From contig NW_025335268.1 in NCBI RefSeq assembly GCF_004798865.1, positions 6,289,127-6,353,126 of the forward strand: a stretch of 64,000 nt of DNA, in the 5' to 3' direction. The stretch's first letter is position 1; each line of letters opens with the position of its first letter. The notes below the pieces were generated by a model. It was not told the origin of the DNA and searched no databases. It saw only the letters and a list, made by a program, of their open reading frames with translations. Shown in pieces: positions 37,431 through 49,005 of the stretch. Position numbers and translations under genes: made by a program. This DNA comes from Varanus komodoensis (lineage: Eukaryota > Chordata > Lepidosauria > Squamata > Varanidae).

Positions 37431-37495
37431 TGAGCCATCCCGAGGCTATATAGCAAGGGGACGGCATACAAAAACTTTAAATAAATAAATAAAAT
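37431..37495 (+). mobile_element. LINE/SINE 3' tail with (TAAA)n
   Basis: The plus strand reads 'tgagccatcccgaggctata' and 'aaggggacggcatacaaaaa', then ends in a short TAAA repeat. This is the sense orientation of the L2-type 3' end. Confidence 0.5.
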
Positions 37496-37629
37496 CACTC
37501 CCAAATTACAACAAGTGGGATATAATTTGGTACAACTCTATGTGCGTTTGCCTATTTATTCTGATTACTAAAACACCACAATATTCCACCTGACGGGTTC
37601 ATCATCACAATGGCACAGGGGGATTGAAG

Positions 37630-38010
37630 CTGCTACATGCCATCAAGCCATCTCCCGTTACAACCCTATGAATGAGGGCCCTCCAAAATGTCCCGTCCTT
37701 GACAGCTCTGCTCAGTGGTTTTACACTCAAAGCTACAGCTTTCTTTATGGAACTGATCCATCTCATATGTCATCTTCCCCTTCTTCTGGCTTTGACTTTG
37801 CCTGATTGTCTTCTCCAGGGAGTCTTGACTTCTTGTGACGTGTTCAAAGTATGACAGGCTCAGTTTTGTCATTTTTGCTTCTAGGGAAAGCTTTGGTTTT
37901 ATTTGTTCTAGGACCCACTTTGTTCATCTTTCTTTCAGTCCAGGGTATTTGCAAAGCTCTCCTCCAGTACCATATTTTGAATGCATCATTCTTCTGTCTG
38001 TCATGGACTG
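37630..38010 (-). mobile_element. RTE-clade LINE 3' fragment
   Basis: The minus strand encodes MTKLSLSYFEHVTRSQDSLE and KTIRQSQSQKKGKMTYE, the 'KLSYFGHVMRSQDSLEKTI' end of the second RTE family. It continues to the 3' end motif 'cctatgaatgagggccctcc' seen in antisense on the plus strand. It is the same family as 29480-30640. Confidence 0.72.
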
Positions 38011-38559
38011 AAGACCTACCATGAAGCCTCTAAAAGAGTATATGCAGGTGACACAGGCATCATTTCCCCATATTTCTGCTTACATATCAATTTTCTGTCT
38101 TGTTCATCTCTCTGATAGACTGACCATTCTAAGATGTATGGTCGGTCCATATTACGCCCTGCAGAAGTGAAGCAAGAGCTGCCTGTTGGGTTGGGATCAG
38201 TTCCCTTGCAAGACACGGGATGATGAATCACTTTCATTACAACACAACATAAATACCAGGTCCTCACCAGGCTCTACCGATCAGAGTCCTTAGCATGTTC
38301 AAGCTCAGTAAATCCAGGTAATCCAAACGGGGGCCAGAGGCAGCATTTTAATGTCCAGCATTATTGTCCAAGACAGAGTCTCAAAACAGGGGATTCTATG
38401 CAAGTAATAGAGCAGGGTCCAGGTGAAGGAATGCTCAGGTCCAGCAAAGTGTTTTACCTCACCACTAGGTATCATGCAGGGGCAGAGCAATCAGAGAGTC
38501 TCACCAGCCTAACTGTATAGAGAAACTTTGCCTAGAGAACTGTATTTAGCTGGCTGCTT

Positions 38560-38577
38560 CCCCCCCCCCCCCCCCCC
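38560..38577. repeat. Poly-C tract (C18)
   Basis: Eighteen consecutive C bases. The true length is uncertain because such runs are error-prone in sequencing. Confidence 0.95.
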
Positions 38578-38869
38578 ACAGCCTCTTAATCATTGCAGCT
38601 GCCTAGGAGACTGCCTTGGGCACACCCCTCCTTTGGGCGAATCTACTTCTGGCTCAGTTAGCAAATAATGTTCCTTGGCCTGAGCCGCCTGAGCACTTTT
38701 CCCATGGTCACATCTGATGTTATTTGAATAGCAGCAGTTTCTTCCCTACTTCTGCCACTCACTGTGTAGCCAGGCAGAGATTACTTGCCCAACAAACTCC
38801 CCACCAACCCATCTCTTGACTAGACCCTCTATCATATTCTTCTGTCTCAGCTCCATGTCTCTTTCATGT

Positions 38870-39480
38870 CAGATTCAGGTGAGGCCAGAAGAGTGAACTG
38901 GTCCCTCACATAATAAGCTGGCTGACGAGCTGAAGTTGAATTCTCTGACAAGACAGAGTACCATGGCTGGATAATTCCCATGGCAATGGAGGTAATTGTT
39001 CAATCCATTCTGGACAGAGTTCAGTCCCCCTGAGGGAGCCAGTTCACTGCTTGGGTGTATGACTATACCCAGTGCTGTCACCAAAGATCTAAGTGGCTTC
39101 TGTGGCACGGAGTCCCTTTTACCAAATACATTTGATTTGCACTTTCAGCCACTTCTGCACAGAGAGTCTTGAAAAAACGATCTGATAGGCTCTCAACTGG
39201 ATTACTGCAACTTTCTATGTACAGTTTCCATCAAATGGCAGCTGGAAACATTTTCAAACTCTGTGAGTATTCTGCCCTCATCTTCACCAATTCACCCTTA
39301 TAACATTTTATTTTGAGAATGACTCACTGGCTGCCTGTTCAATTCAGGGCACTGGTCCATTTTACCAGATTCCTCCTCCATCAGAGGTGGGACTGTGATC
39401 TTCACAAGAAACAACTTCCTTGGCAACAGCTTCCTGGTTGTGGACCATCTTCCCTGAAGTACGTAGTTTGCCAGCACCAA
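38870..39480 (+). mobile_element. L2-type LINE ORF2 C-terminal fragment
   Basis: On the plus strand, broken frames give SQLDYCNFLCTVSIKWQLE (compare L2 'SRLDYCNALYVGLPLKTIRRLQ') and THWLPVQFRALV (compare 'LHWLPVRFRAQFK'). It is one of the few LINE pieces here in plus orientation. Frame shifts separate the motifs. Confidence 0.7.
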
Positions 39481-39527
39481 CACTGCTAAATTTTAGTGAT
39501 TTAAATCAGAAGCCAAAGCCAGCTTTA

Positions 39528-39600
39528 GACTGCAACCATATACACAGAACTTGTTTAGTACTTACTCTGAGTAGACATGTATAGGATTGCAATTTAGTCT
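39528..39600. repeat. Short palindromic interspersed repeat, copy 2
   Basis: The unit starts GACTGCAACCATATACACAG and ends AGACATGTATAGGATTGCAA. The ends are imperfect inverted repeats, as in copy 1 at 3871-3953. Confidence 0.6.
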
Positions 39601-41572
39601 GTTTTAAGGTTTAAGCTGCTTTTTTCTTGTTCTTATATTTCTTTTATGTTGTAGGTTGCTCTGACATCAGATATAAGGAAGTACAATATAAAAACCCATG
39701 GCCACAGGAAATCAAGGAAAGGAATATGAAAGAACCAAAGGATAGGCTTAAGAAGAGTAAAGAAGAGTGATGGGGAGAGACTGCCACAGAACAAATTTTA
39801 ATGTGAACTTATATAATTATAATTCACAGGTTTGAACCACTATGCAAACCAAACTAAATTATCCTTCAAAACTGGAATGTTTCTGAAGCGCTCAATACTG
39901 TTTTTCAATTAAAAATATGTAGAAAAGCAAATATATTAAGGAAAGTACTTACTAGTAAAAACATTATAAAATGTGTTATATTAGAGAAACTGCTTTTAAA
40001 AATAAATATATTGGGCAAAACAGCATGCAAAATGCAAGGATTATGAGAAAGAAACAAAAAAGTATACAAATGTTCATGCAGACTTTTAAATAATTGTCAA
40101 AAGTTCAAGATGTAACTAACTTAACATTTGGAAAAAGGAGAAACTTAGAGAAATGGAAATGGCTGGATTCATTCATTCCTAGGACAGATGTTACATTTTT
40201 TAAAAAATGTTGCTGTTATTAACTAATATAGATTAATGAGGCCTGAAAAAACTATTACAGTTCCAAAGAAGCAAAAACATTGCAAGCCAGCATCAAATGG
40301 TTTGTTGCTAACACAGAGTGTAAATAGACAGACAGAAAGATTATAATCCATCCCCAGTTCTTAGATACCAGTGTAGATATTACAAAGACTGTGGGACAGG
40401 CAATTTCCCAGCCTTAAGTTAACACCCTTTATCCACGGCTCTATGATTTCTGAAATGACAATTTGCCTCCAATTAAGTGAATTCAGATGACTTCTTTTCT
40501 TTTATCGTGCATTAACGCAAGCATCCCAACTACCTCAGTGTGATCCCCATGGCAATGCAATCTTTAAAGAACAGCTGGATGAGCCAGATCCTCTGCTTTT
40601 CAGCAAACTAGGTTTTTAACAGCCTGGCAAAGGACTGGCTTTGGAGGATATGATGAAATGCACCCCTAGCATACAATTCAATAGAACTTCCACATAAAAG
40701 ACACAGAGAAAAACAGGCTGCCTAAATCCACCAAAAAAAAAAGGGATTCTTAGCTCTTAAAGCAGAGCAGACAAATCTATGGAAAGTTAGAAATCTTCCA
40801 GCAGTGCAAGTATATTTCAAATACCTGAGGGCTATCAGATTTTCAGGCTTATGGAATATCTCTGGCCTTTGCCAGCCTACTTCATCTACTGATAGAGCTT
40901 TTATCCATAAGAGATTACCTCCATCAACTCCAAAAGCAAATTAGCCAATCATGCTAATTTTTAAACGATCTATTTACATTAGTGATTCCACAAGAGGGAG
41001 CCCATAAAATCCAGCAGAATGATCAATCATACTTTTACTTTTATGACATAGAGAAAATTATAGTCAAATTAAAGGCATTTCACATGAAAATGCTTGTTAT
41101 TAAGAAAAGGAAGCTTAGTGTGCTATTTCCTCAAGTTGATGATTAAAGCGAGAAGAGGGATCTACGAATTTTGTTTATCAGGGGCTCAGACCTCCATGGC
41201 TTCTTGGGCCATGGACTTATCTGAAAAATTGTCTTAGGCAATATAACAAAATGGCTACCATGGAAGATGACGCAAAGTCAACTGTCTCAAAGTTAGGGAT
41301 GGGATATGAACTTCAACACAGAGGACTTACTTTTGATGCCATTGTTTTCTGCATCAAGAGAAACCTATTTCATAACCACCTTATCTGGTAAGAAAATACA
41401 TCTATTAAAGAAAAGTGGAAGAGGTAGGGTGGCTTGGTGGACTCCAAGAAAGGTGTTTGGGGATGCAATAGAGCCTGGGGGTGCCACATGGTCTACCCCC
41501 ACTCTGCATAAATTGGGGTAAAACAATACACTCTACCAGTTTTTGATGAGCAGCAAGCTAGGAAGACATATC
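39601..41572. other. Sequence with nothing recognised
   Basis: AT-rich. No gene or named repeat was found. Confidence 0.5.
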
Positions 41573-41574
41573 TA

Positions 41575-41948
41575 CAGTGGTACCTTGGCTCACGAACTTA
41601 ATCCATTCCACGACTCTGATCGTGACCCAAATTGGTCATGAGCCAAGTCAAATTTCCCCATAAGATTCAATGTAAATAAGGTTAATCCGTTCTGTAAATA
41701 TATATTTTTTGAATCACAGAGAAGATGGGCACGATTGCGGGTGCACTCGAGGAGGGGAGACAGGCGTGATTGCGGTCATCTCCCCATCCCCAAGCACGAT
41801 CGCGATCCCGCCCATGCAGGGAAGATGGGCACAATTGCAATCATCACCCGATGCGGAGCTTACGACCTGAGGAAAAATGTTTCTAAAATTTCTGTTCACG
41901 ATCCAATTTGGTCATGAACTGAGGCATTCGTGAGCCGAGATATCACTG
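41575..41948. mobile_element. Tc1/mariner-type (Tigger/pogo-like) MITE, copy 1
   Basis: This is a 374-bp element with inverted ends. The left end reads CAGTGGTACCTTGGCTCACG. The complement of the right end reads CAGTGATATCTCGGCTCACG. It is flanked by TA on both sides (41573-41574 and 41949-41950), the Tc1/mariner target duplication. The inverted arms extend inward ('caaattggtcatga' recurs near both ends). It has no coding capacity. The same family recurs at 52113-52435 and 57411-57902. Confidence 0.9.
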
Positions 41949-42380
41949 TATTTCTGTACCAGGAATATTAAATTTATGAAGCCGAACACCAGATAGGAAG
42001 GATACTGCAAAGTTTGTGCGGCTGTGAAGTGTCTTATTCTTACCATGGCCCAGGAGGACCAGTGGCCATGAAAAGGAGCCTGGTCTTTCCATGGCTTCAC
42101 AGTGCTGGATGCTGACTGCAGCTCTTTTGAAAAGCTGGGGTCCGTTTCTGCAATTGCAGAATCTTATGGCTGAGGAACAGAAGAAGCTGCAGGGAAGTAA
42201 TCTTTGGAGTCAGATGTTGATAGAAGAGCTGTTCCTTATTACCAGGAAGGTAATTCATCTGAATTCAAGGCTCCCTTAAGGTAATGCAGAGCTTGGGAAC
42301 CAAGAGACACAATGTGGATAATAGTTATCACACCGAGGCTTCATTACTGTGACTCATGTGTAATAGTTCATTGAAAAATA

Positions 42381-42592
42381 GAGATCTAGTGTGGTGCAGT
42401 GGTTAGAAGCATGAGACTGGGACTCAGGTGATCTGGGACACACTCGGCTATGGAGCACACTGAGTGACTTTGGGCCAGTCACAGACTCTCAGCCCAGTGT
42501 ACCTCACAGGGTTGTTGTTGTGGGGTTAACATTATAAGTTGCTTTGTGTTCACTGTAAGGAAAAAGCTGGATCTAAAATAAAAATAAATAAC
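42381..42592 (+). mobile_element. tRNA-derived SINE (plus strand)
   Basis: It begins 'gagatctagtgtggtgcagt' with an A-box-like TGGTGCAGTGG. It continues 'gactttgggccagtcacaga', 'ctcacagggttgttgttgtg', and ends in an A-rich tail (AAATAAATAA). This is the most complete copy of the SINE family in the window. Confidence 0.8.
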
Positions 42593-44344
42593 TTCATTCT
42601 TCAGAGAGGCAGCCAAGACAATCTGTTGCAGAATTATCATATTGTTATTCTGTTTCAACATCCTTGAAAGAACAAACCACATAATGTATATATGGCCAGA
42701 TCAATACTTCAACTTCAGGAATCAATCCATTTTTCTGAGACACAATAAATATGCTCACTAATCCTAACACCTTTAGAATCTGATTATAAAGATTAAAGAC
42801 ATGCACACTTGTGTGTGAGAGAAAAGAAAACCTTACCTCAAGAAATTCGAACACAGAGCCTTGACTAAAAATCCTGTAGAAGACTAAAACAATGCTGAAA
42901 GAGCAAAAGTTCTTTCCCCTCTTTACCAAATTGTGCAATTATGTTTTAACCAATCTGCAAGTAAATTTGGCCTTGCTGAACTTGACTCTCATCATGTACT
43001 GTACATAACCTTATCAGAATTAACTTAAAACATTCCCCTTAATCCCCATTTGGTTTTCAAATGAGCACCAGGGTGAAATAAGATATTCCACAATTGTATT
43101 ATGTATTAATTCAACTTGAAACAAAACCCAAATACAGAAACAATTTTCCATACTGAAGGATCAAAAGTAGCCTTATGCATATACAGAACCTAATACAGCA
43201 GTATTAATTTCAAAAAGCACATGCAGAAAAATCACAAAAACTGCAGGCATTTTACACTACTTGCTTAAAAGCATTCAGGTTGTTTTGTTTTCCTACCTTG
43301 ATGCACACCCAGGCCTTTCATCTTACTTACTGCATTGAAGTACACACCTTTTGCATTCAAGGAAAAAAGTATTCTGAAGGACCGAACATTAAACAGCTAT
43401 CCAAAACAAGAAGCAAACTTCAATTGAATTAAATTATATTTTGAAAGAGTGGAAGAATCCTGAAACACTACAACGGCACCATCTGTTTTAGTAATACAAA
43501 CTACAAACAAGATAGTGAAAAGGAAGAGCTATGGCCCATTGGTGTGTAGTTCCCATATATGCCAAGGTGACATATGGTCCTGTTGTGTGTTCAAAAAGGT
43601 GCAAATGCAAGGTGCTATTCCATAATTTAAACAATGTACTGCTGTTGGAGCATATTACATAGACAACTGCCTGAGTTATTATGATGATAGTCATACACCA
43701 AAGCCTACAAAACTGAAGAATGCATTTTCCTCCTGAAGTTTCCCCCCTTCTACTATTATGTGGCTCTCATCTAGCACTCTGGGCTTGTATGGACATCAAG
43801 CAAATGAACAGCCGTTTCCAATGGCATTTCAGTAATAACATACCAATCACTTTTTTAAAAGCCAGTCTAACTGCTGATTAGCTATGTCTGTCAAATTTTG
43901 TACACCATGCACAGCACTTAACTCAGGTCTTGCTCACAAGATTGCTTTTACTGACACAAGCAGCCCTAAAGTCATGCAATCACCATTGTTGTTCCAATAG
44001 GCACAAGATTTATTATGTGTGTACCGGTTCCCCATGCCCTACTATAAATAAGCTTGTGACCATGCCTAAATGCATGAAACTACGTATTATTCTGCAGTTC
44101 CCTCTGCCCACACTTCTCACTGATAGTGCTATATAATTTTATAAATCCGCTGATGGCACCACCCATGAAGACTCCCATGGGAAATGGGCAGCTCAGTTGG
44201 AGGAGTAGCAAATCATGGAAGGAAACTGGCTGCCAGGCTCAGATCTGGAAAACGCTTGAGTGAACAACTCAAGCCTTCTGTGAGAGCTGCTCACCAAGAG
44301 GGAAAACTCTACGCTCTCCTGCAAACGGCTGCATTTGTTATTGC
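42593..44344. other. Sequence with nothing recognised
   Basis: AT-rich. No gene or named repeat was found. Confidence 0.5.
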
Positions 44345-46095
44345 TTTGTGCCTTCAACTCATCTCCAACTCATTCAACCTATGAATGAATGCTCTCCAAA
44401 CTGTTGTCGTCTTGGATCTTCTGGAAGCAGCATCTTGTTTATCCTGTATTTTGTCCTCTTCTAGCTCTTTGCACTGGCCAGTTTAATAGTTCTTTTGTCT
44501 CTACATGATGGCCACTGAAAAGTTGTGTTCAGGATTTTGACCCTATTTCTGTCTCATTTTGCTTTTGCTTCTTGCCTATCCTTAGAATTCCATCTAGGTT
44601 CCTTCCTTCCTTCCTTCCTTCCTTCCTTCCTTCCTTCCTTCCTTCACTACAGGAATTGACTTTTGGCTTTCTTCCCTAATTATGTCTCTGGTTTCATTCT
44701 ACATTCTGATTCATAGTCAATTAAGTTTAGCAATGCAAATCTGTTCTTTATCTGGACTTTAAATTCCCCAGGAATGTTATTTGAGCTGTATTTTGGCACT
44801 AGTGTTAATGATCTTTTGCAGTTTTACTCTGATTTCTGATATTAAGATTTCATGGCGACTACCACAATCTGCTCTTGGTTTAGTTCTGGCAGCACAAGTT
44901 CAATTTTCCCATCTCCTGATTCCAATTGTGTGGTCTATTTTATTTCTATATCGGTCACCTGGTGATGCCCATGTGTACCATTGCCTGTTTGGTTAAATGA
45001 AGTATGTGTTTGCAAGAAGCGGATGGTTGGCTTCACAGAATTCTATGAGTCATTTTCCTGCCTTGCTTCTGACCCATAGATCACATTCTTCCACAACACT
45101 GATTTCTTCTTTGTTTCCTACTTTTGCATTCCAGTCACCTATGATGGTCAAGATGTCTTGCTTTGGTGTGTTCCTCGTACACCTAAATGGAAGTTTTTGT
45201 TTTTTTCTTCTTTCACATCTGTTGTTGCAGTGTAGACTTGATGGTGGTTATGCTGATAGGTTTTCAAAGAATTCTGGTTGATAAGACCAGTCAGACTTTG
45301 TATTATAGCTGTGCACTGCTTGTGCTTCATCTTGCCTCAGTATTCAAGCCACTTGGTTTCTTCCAGTTTGTCATTTCCAGAGTAAAACACTTTGTATTTG
45401 TGTGACTGAAAATTCCATTACACTTTAGTTCACTCACATCAAATACCATGATGTTTAACCCTCCGATTTCTTGCTCGATGTTTTTCAGTTAGCCTTGATT
45501 TATACCTCCGACATGCCATGTTCCAATTGCATAGGCTGTGCAATATCAGGCCTTCCTTTCACTTCTGTTCATGCCAGCCACTAGACTCCTTTCAGTTTTG
45601 ATCTAGTAGAGTCATTAGTGAAGGCACTATGTGCTTTGCCCTTCCCCACAGAGTTGGTTGTGTGCCCTCCTACCTGGGGGTCTCATCTTTCAGCACTATC
45701 TCTTGTTTCATTTTGGATTGCTTCATTACAGGGTTTTCAAGGCACACAAATAATCAGAAGTGGTTTGGCATTGCCTTCTTCTACACAGGACTAGCCAGAG
45801 TTAGCTTAAGCATTGCTTCCACTGCTTGTAGAAGATTCTCTGCCAGTATCACCTTCAGCTACCAGTGCTGCTCAGTAGTTGCCCTTCAGGAGTTTCTCTG
45901 TCCTCAGATCCATTCTCTTCTGCTGAAGTGAGCATTCTTCCTGAAGAGGGTGGGTGCACCTTTGTCTGGTGTCTCTGCTTCAACCATTCTACCTTGGATG
46001 ACCCTGCTAGGAGACCAGGCTAGGGACTGTCTGGCTCCCTGGCAGGTTTTCCCGCAGCTTCTCTGGCACTCTCAAATCCCCTTACTTTAAGGTGT
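44345..46095 (-). mobile_element. RTE-clade LINE with endonuclease region but no reverse transcriptase
   Basis: Read on the minus strand from about 46095, the element starts with a 5' untranslated-like region. It then gives NITIIQVYTATTDVKEE near 45250 and, near 45130, the endonuclease motif GDWNAKVG. Further motifs are WYTWASPGDRYRNKIDH and, near 44870, ADCGSRHEILISEIRVK. The catalytic 'SDH' of the endonuclease reads SRH, so this copy cannot be active. After a short RQEAKAK linker and a TTCC microsatellite the sequence goes directly to the 3'-end motif VWRAFIHRL. The whole reverse transcriptase region is absent. The family appears to be the same as at 29480 and 37630. Confidence 0.75.
44599..44645. 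repeat. (TTCC)n microsatellite
   Basis: About twelve uninterrupted TTCC units lie within the RTE LINE copy. Confidence 0.97.
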
Positions 46096-48474
46096 GCATT
46101 CAAGAGGAGGGAAACCCTTGCATATAGTTCTAGAAACTAAAGCGTGCAAAAGGAATTCTAAGAAACACCATTCTCTAAGGATATATCCGAGATGCCAGAT
46201 TCAATAAAGTGCTGTAGCTTGTGAAAGCAAATTTTGTTAGAGCTGTCCCTAGTCCAACGATCTTTGACCCAGCCCAGAGTGATCCAGATACGGGGCTCCT
46301 AAAGCTACTGATAGCAGGTGTTAGGTAGCTTTCCCTCCTTAGTACATATTCTGCAGTATGGAAAAGGGTAGCAATAATGGGAGTAAAATTCCACGGAAGG
46401 GGTAGAACAGTGGAGGGATACAAGCCTAACCTGGAAGTACCCAGGGCCCAGTTCTGCAAAAAGCATTAATAAACCCATTTTTGATCTATTGCATCACTTC
46501 AAATTCCTGGATTTCAGAGCAAGGAGTGCAATCCTATCTTTTCTCAGACATGCTAGGGCTCTTTCTTTCCTTTTTCTGGGGAAGCTGTGAAACCTTTTCC
46601 AGCGCAACTGTTCCAATTTGGAAAGGGTCCTGGGAGCCATGTTTCCAGCAGCGAGCAGGGCTGCAGGCTCTGTTCGCAAGAACAGAGAAAGCAAAGCGGC
46701 CAGGGCCAGGCAGAATTCTTACCAGCTTGGACTTTTCCCTCCAAGCATACAAAGCACACCCAAGGAAAGTCTGTACAACAGCAAGTCCCAGCACGACCGC
46801 TCTTGGATCTGCAATGCACAGCCTGAGTCTTTGTAGGGTCTTTAAAGATTGTCTTTAAATGCCTGCTCTCCAATCACTGGTCAGAGATAACAGTGCGCAC
46901 TCAAGTGCATGCACACAGACACACACAGAAACCCTGCAAACCTCACAGGAAGCACTTGGCAGCCACATCTGCCCATGGAGCAGACGTTTCCCATTCCTGA
47001 TGCAAGCCTTCGCCTCAAAGGGCACTGCACAGACACAGGGTCGCTCAGCAGCTGTTGGTGAGAATTAGGTGTCTGTCTCTTCTGCCTACCCCCTTTCTGA
47101 GGGAGAGCCCCACTCCAACCACCAGTTCACCACCACCTTGTGTCAGTCTGTTATCTTGGTGTCCAACTCAAGCTGCAGAGGAAGTCCTTCCATATTCACG
47201 GGGCCCAGCCGGCCCTTTCCAGCGAACAGCTCAAGGCTGCAAACGAGGGGTTTCTCATTCAGTGTCCTCATGATGTAGATCTGATGAAGAAGTACGGATG
47301 GACACATGCATATGCACTGACTTCCACGGCTGAGCTGCAATTTCTATTTAATTATTTGCTTAAAAGGTATATGCTGCAAAATAGTCCAGTAGGACTCTCT
47401 AGGCAGCGTACAACAATTACAATTAGAATGAATATAAAACGTTAGAATACTAAAATCAATAAAAAACACACAGATAAAAATGGTTGTAACAATAGCCTAA
47501 CAAAGGTTTTTAAAATTGTATTAAGGCGAGCAAAGGACAGCAATCAATGAATCAGAGTATAGAAAGAGTTAATAAAATCATTTTTAAATTCCATTGTTAA
47601 AATGTCTGGAAAAGAGGATGGTTTTTGCCCAGCGCTAAAGCAATGATGGTGCCTGGTGAACCTCCCTGGAGCGTCTATTCCAATTACTACTTGAAATCAA
47701 TTCTTTGGCCATGTCAGCAGCATGAGAGCAATGCACTTTCAGGAAGTACCTTTCACTGGGCTATCATGATGATCATGCAACAGTGTTCCGCCACTTCATT
47801 TTGTGAAAAACTAGCCTGTTCCCACATTTCAGTATTTTTAACCAATGAATGATTGTGTACCAATGATGGACACACCCACCGCCCGGAGAATGTTAAAGGC
47901 ACTGGGATAGCTCTTCCCTGGAGGAAAAGTGATTCCTGTCCCATAGAAAACAATTGAGAAATCCATGGTTTTAGTGTAGGGGTAATTCTGCATTAGTGGT
48001 GCACCTACACCAACATGTAGCTAAAGACAAGATGGCAGGAAGGTAGCATGAGCAGGGAAGCTGAAATGTGGAACAACTGAAAGAAAAGGAAAGCTACCAG
48101 CAAAGGATATAGCCAGATCTCTGGAAAGCGGGGAAAAGGAGGTGGGGAGAGAGAAAAAGCCAAAATCAAGTGAGAACTGGAAGAAGAGATGGAATATACT
48201 CAGACCTCCCACAAGAATGATCCATCCTTTGCCTGGCAACCTGCTGGGTAGGGGAAAAGGAGAAAGGGAGAAAGAGGGTGGCAGAAAGAAAGGGCGACTA
48301 GGTTCAGATGACATGACTGATCCTCAAAAGGCCAAGAGCGGGTTGTTGCTGAACCATGGATTGTTTTGTTGTCTGAATTCAGCTGCACTAATAGACCATG
48401 GCTTGTTAACTACAAACAAGTCATGAAAAAAAAATCCCATGATCTGGTGTGAACTGTCATCATGGGTTTTTTTT
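46096..48474. other. Sequence with nothing recognised
   Basis: The part 46500-47300 is less AT-rich and carries several overlapping open frames on both strands, none with a recognisable domain or a convincing exon pair. See the rejected items. Confidence 0.45.
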
Positions 48475-49005
48475 TTATTATTAGAACATTATTATTAGAA
48501 CATTTCTATGCCGCCCCTTGCCGAAGCCTCGGGGTGGCTTACAACACAATACAATACAATACAAAAATAACAATATAAAATTAAAATTAATAATATTATA
48601 TTATATATATATATATGATATAAAAGAAGTTATAAAAGAAAAGAAAAGAAAAGAAAAGAAAAGAAAAGAAAAGAAGTCGTCCTGGCCAGATAAATAAGTA
48701 AATATTGTTAACAATTAAAATGACGTTTAAATAAAAAGGTCTTCACCTGGCGCCGAAAAACAAATAACGACGGCACCAGGCGGACCTCTCTGGGGAGCAC
48801 ATTCCATAGATTGGGCGCCACCACAGAGAAAGCCCTCCTCCGAGTACCTACCTTCCTAATTTCTTTCATGGAGGGTTCCCGGAGAAGGGCCTCTCCCGCA
48901 GATCACAAGGGGCGGTCGGGCATATATGGATGTAAGCGCTCCTTCTCTGAGGTGGTTTCAGGCAATCTGATAAGCCACATTTCAGCAACAACCCACACTC
49001 AACCC
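48475..49005 (-). mobile_element. L2-type LINE 3' end (ORF2 C-terminus and 3' UTR)
   Basis: The minus strand reads continuously RRAFSVVAPNLWNVLPREV, then RLVPSLFVFRRQVKTFLFKR, then a stop. This is the classic L2 ORF2 terminus 'LWNSLPREVRLAPSLxxFRRxLKTFLF'. The 3' untranslated part follows toward 48475, including AT and AAAAG microsatellites and the conserved 'aagccaccccgaggcttcgg'. The intact terminal frame suggests this is the youngest L2 copy in the window. Confidence 0.82.
48633..48675. repeat. (AAAAG)n microsatellite
   Basis: About eight AAAAG units lie within the 3' region of the L2 copy. A short (AT)n run sits just before it (48596-48616). Confidence 0.96.

Noticed and set aside
46534-46794. 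A minus-strand frame with a hydrophobic stretch (VVLGLAVVQTFLGCALYAW) ending at a good GTAAGA donor, resembling a signal-peptide exon.
   Set aside because: There is no ATG in frame after the upstream stop, the donor phase (0) does not fit the phase-1 acceptor of the SUSD4 sushi 1 exon, and it does not resemble the SUSD4 N-terminus.
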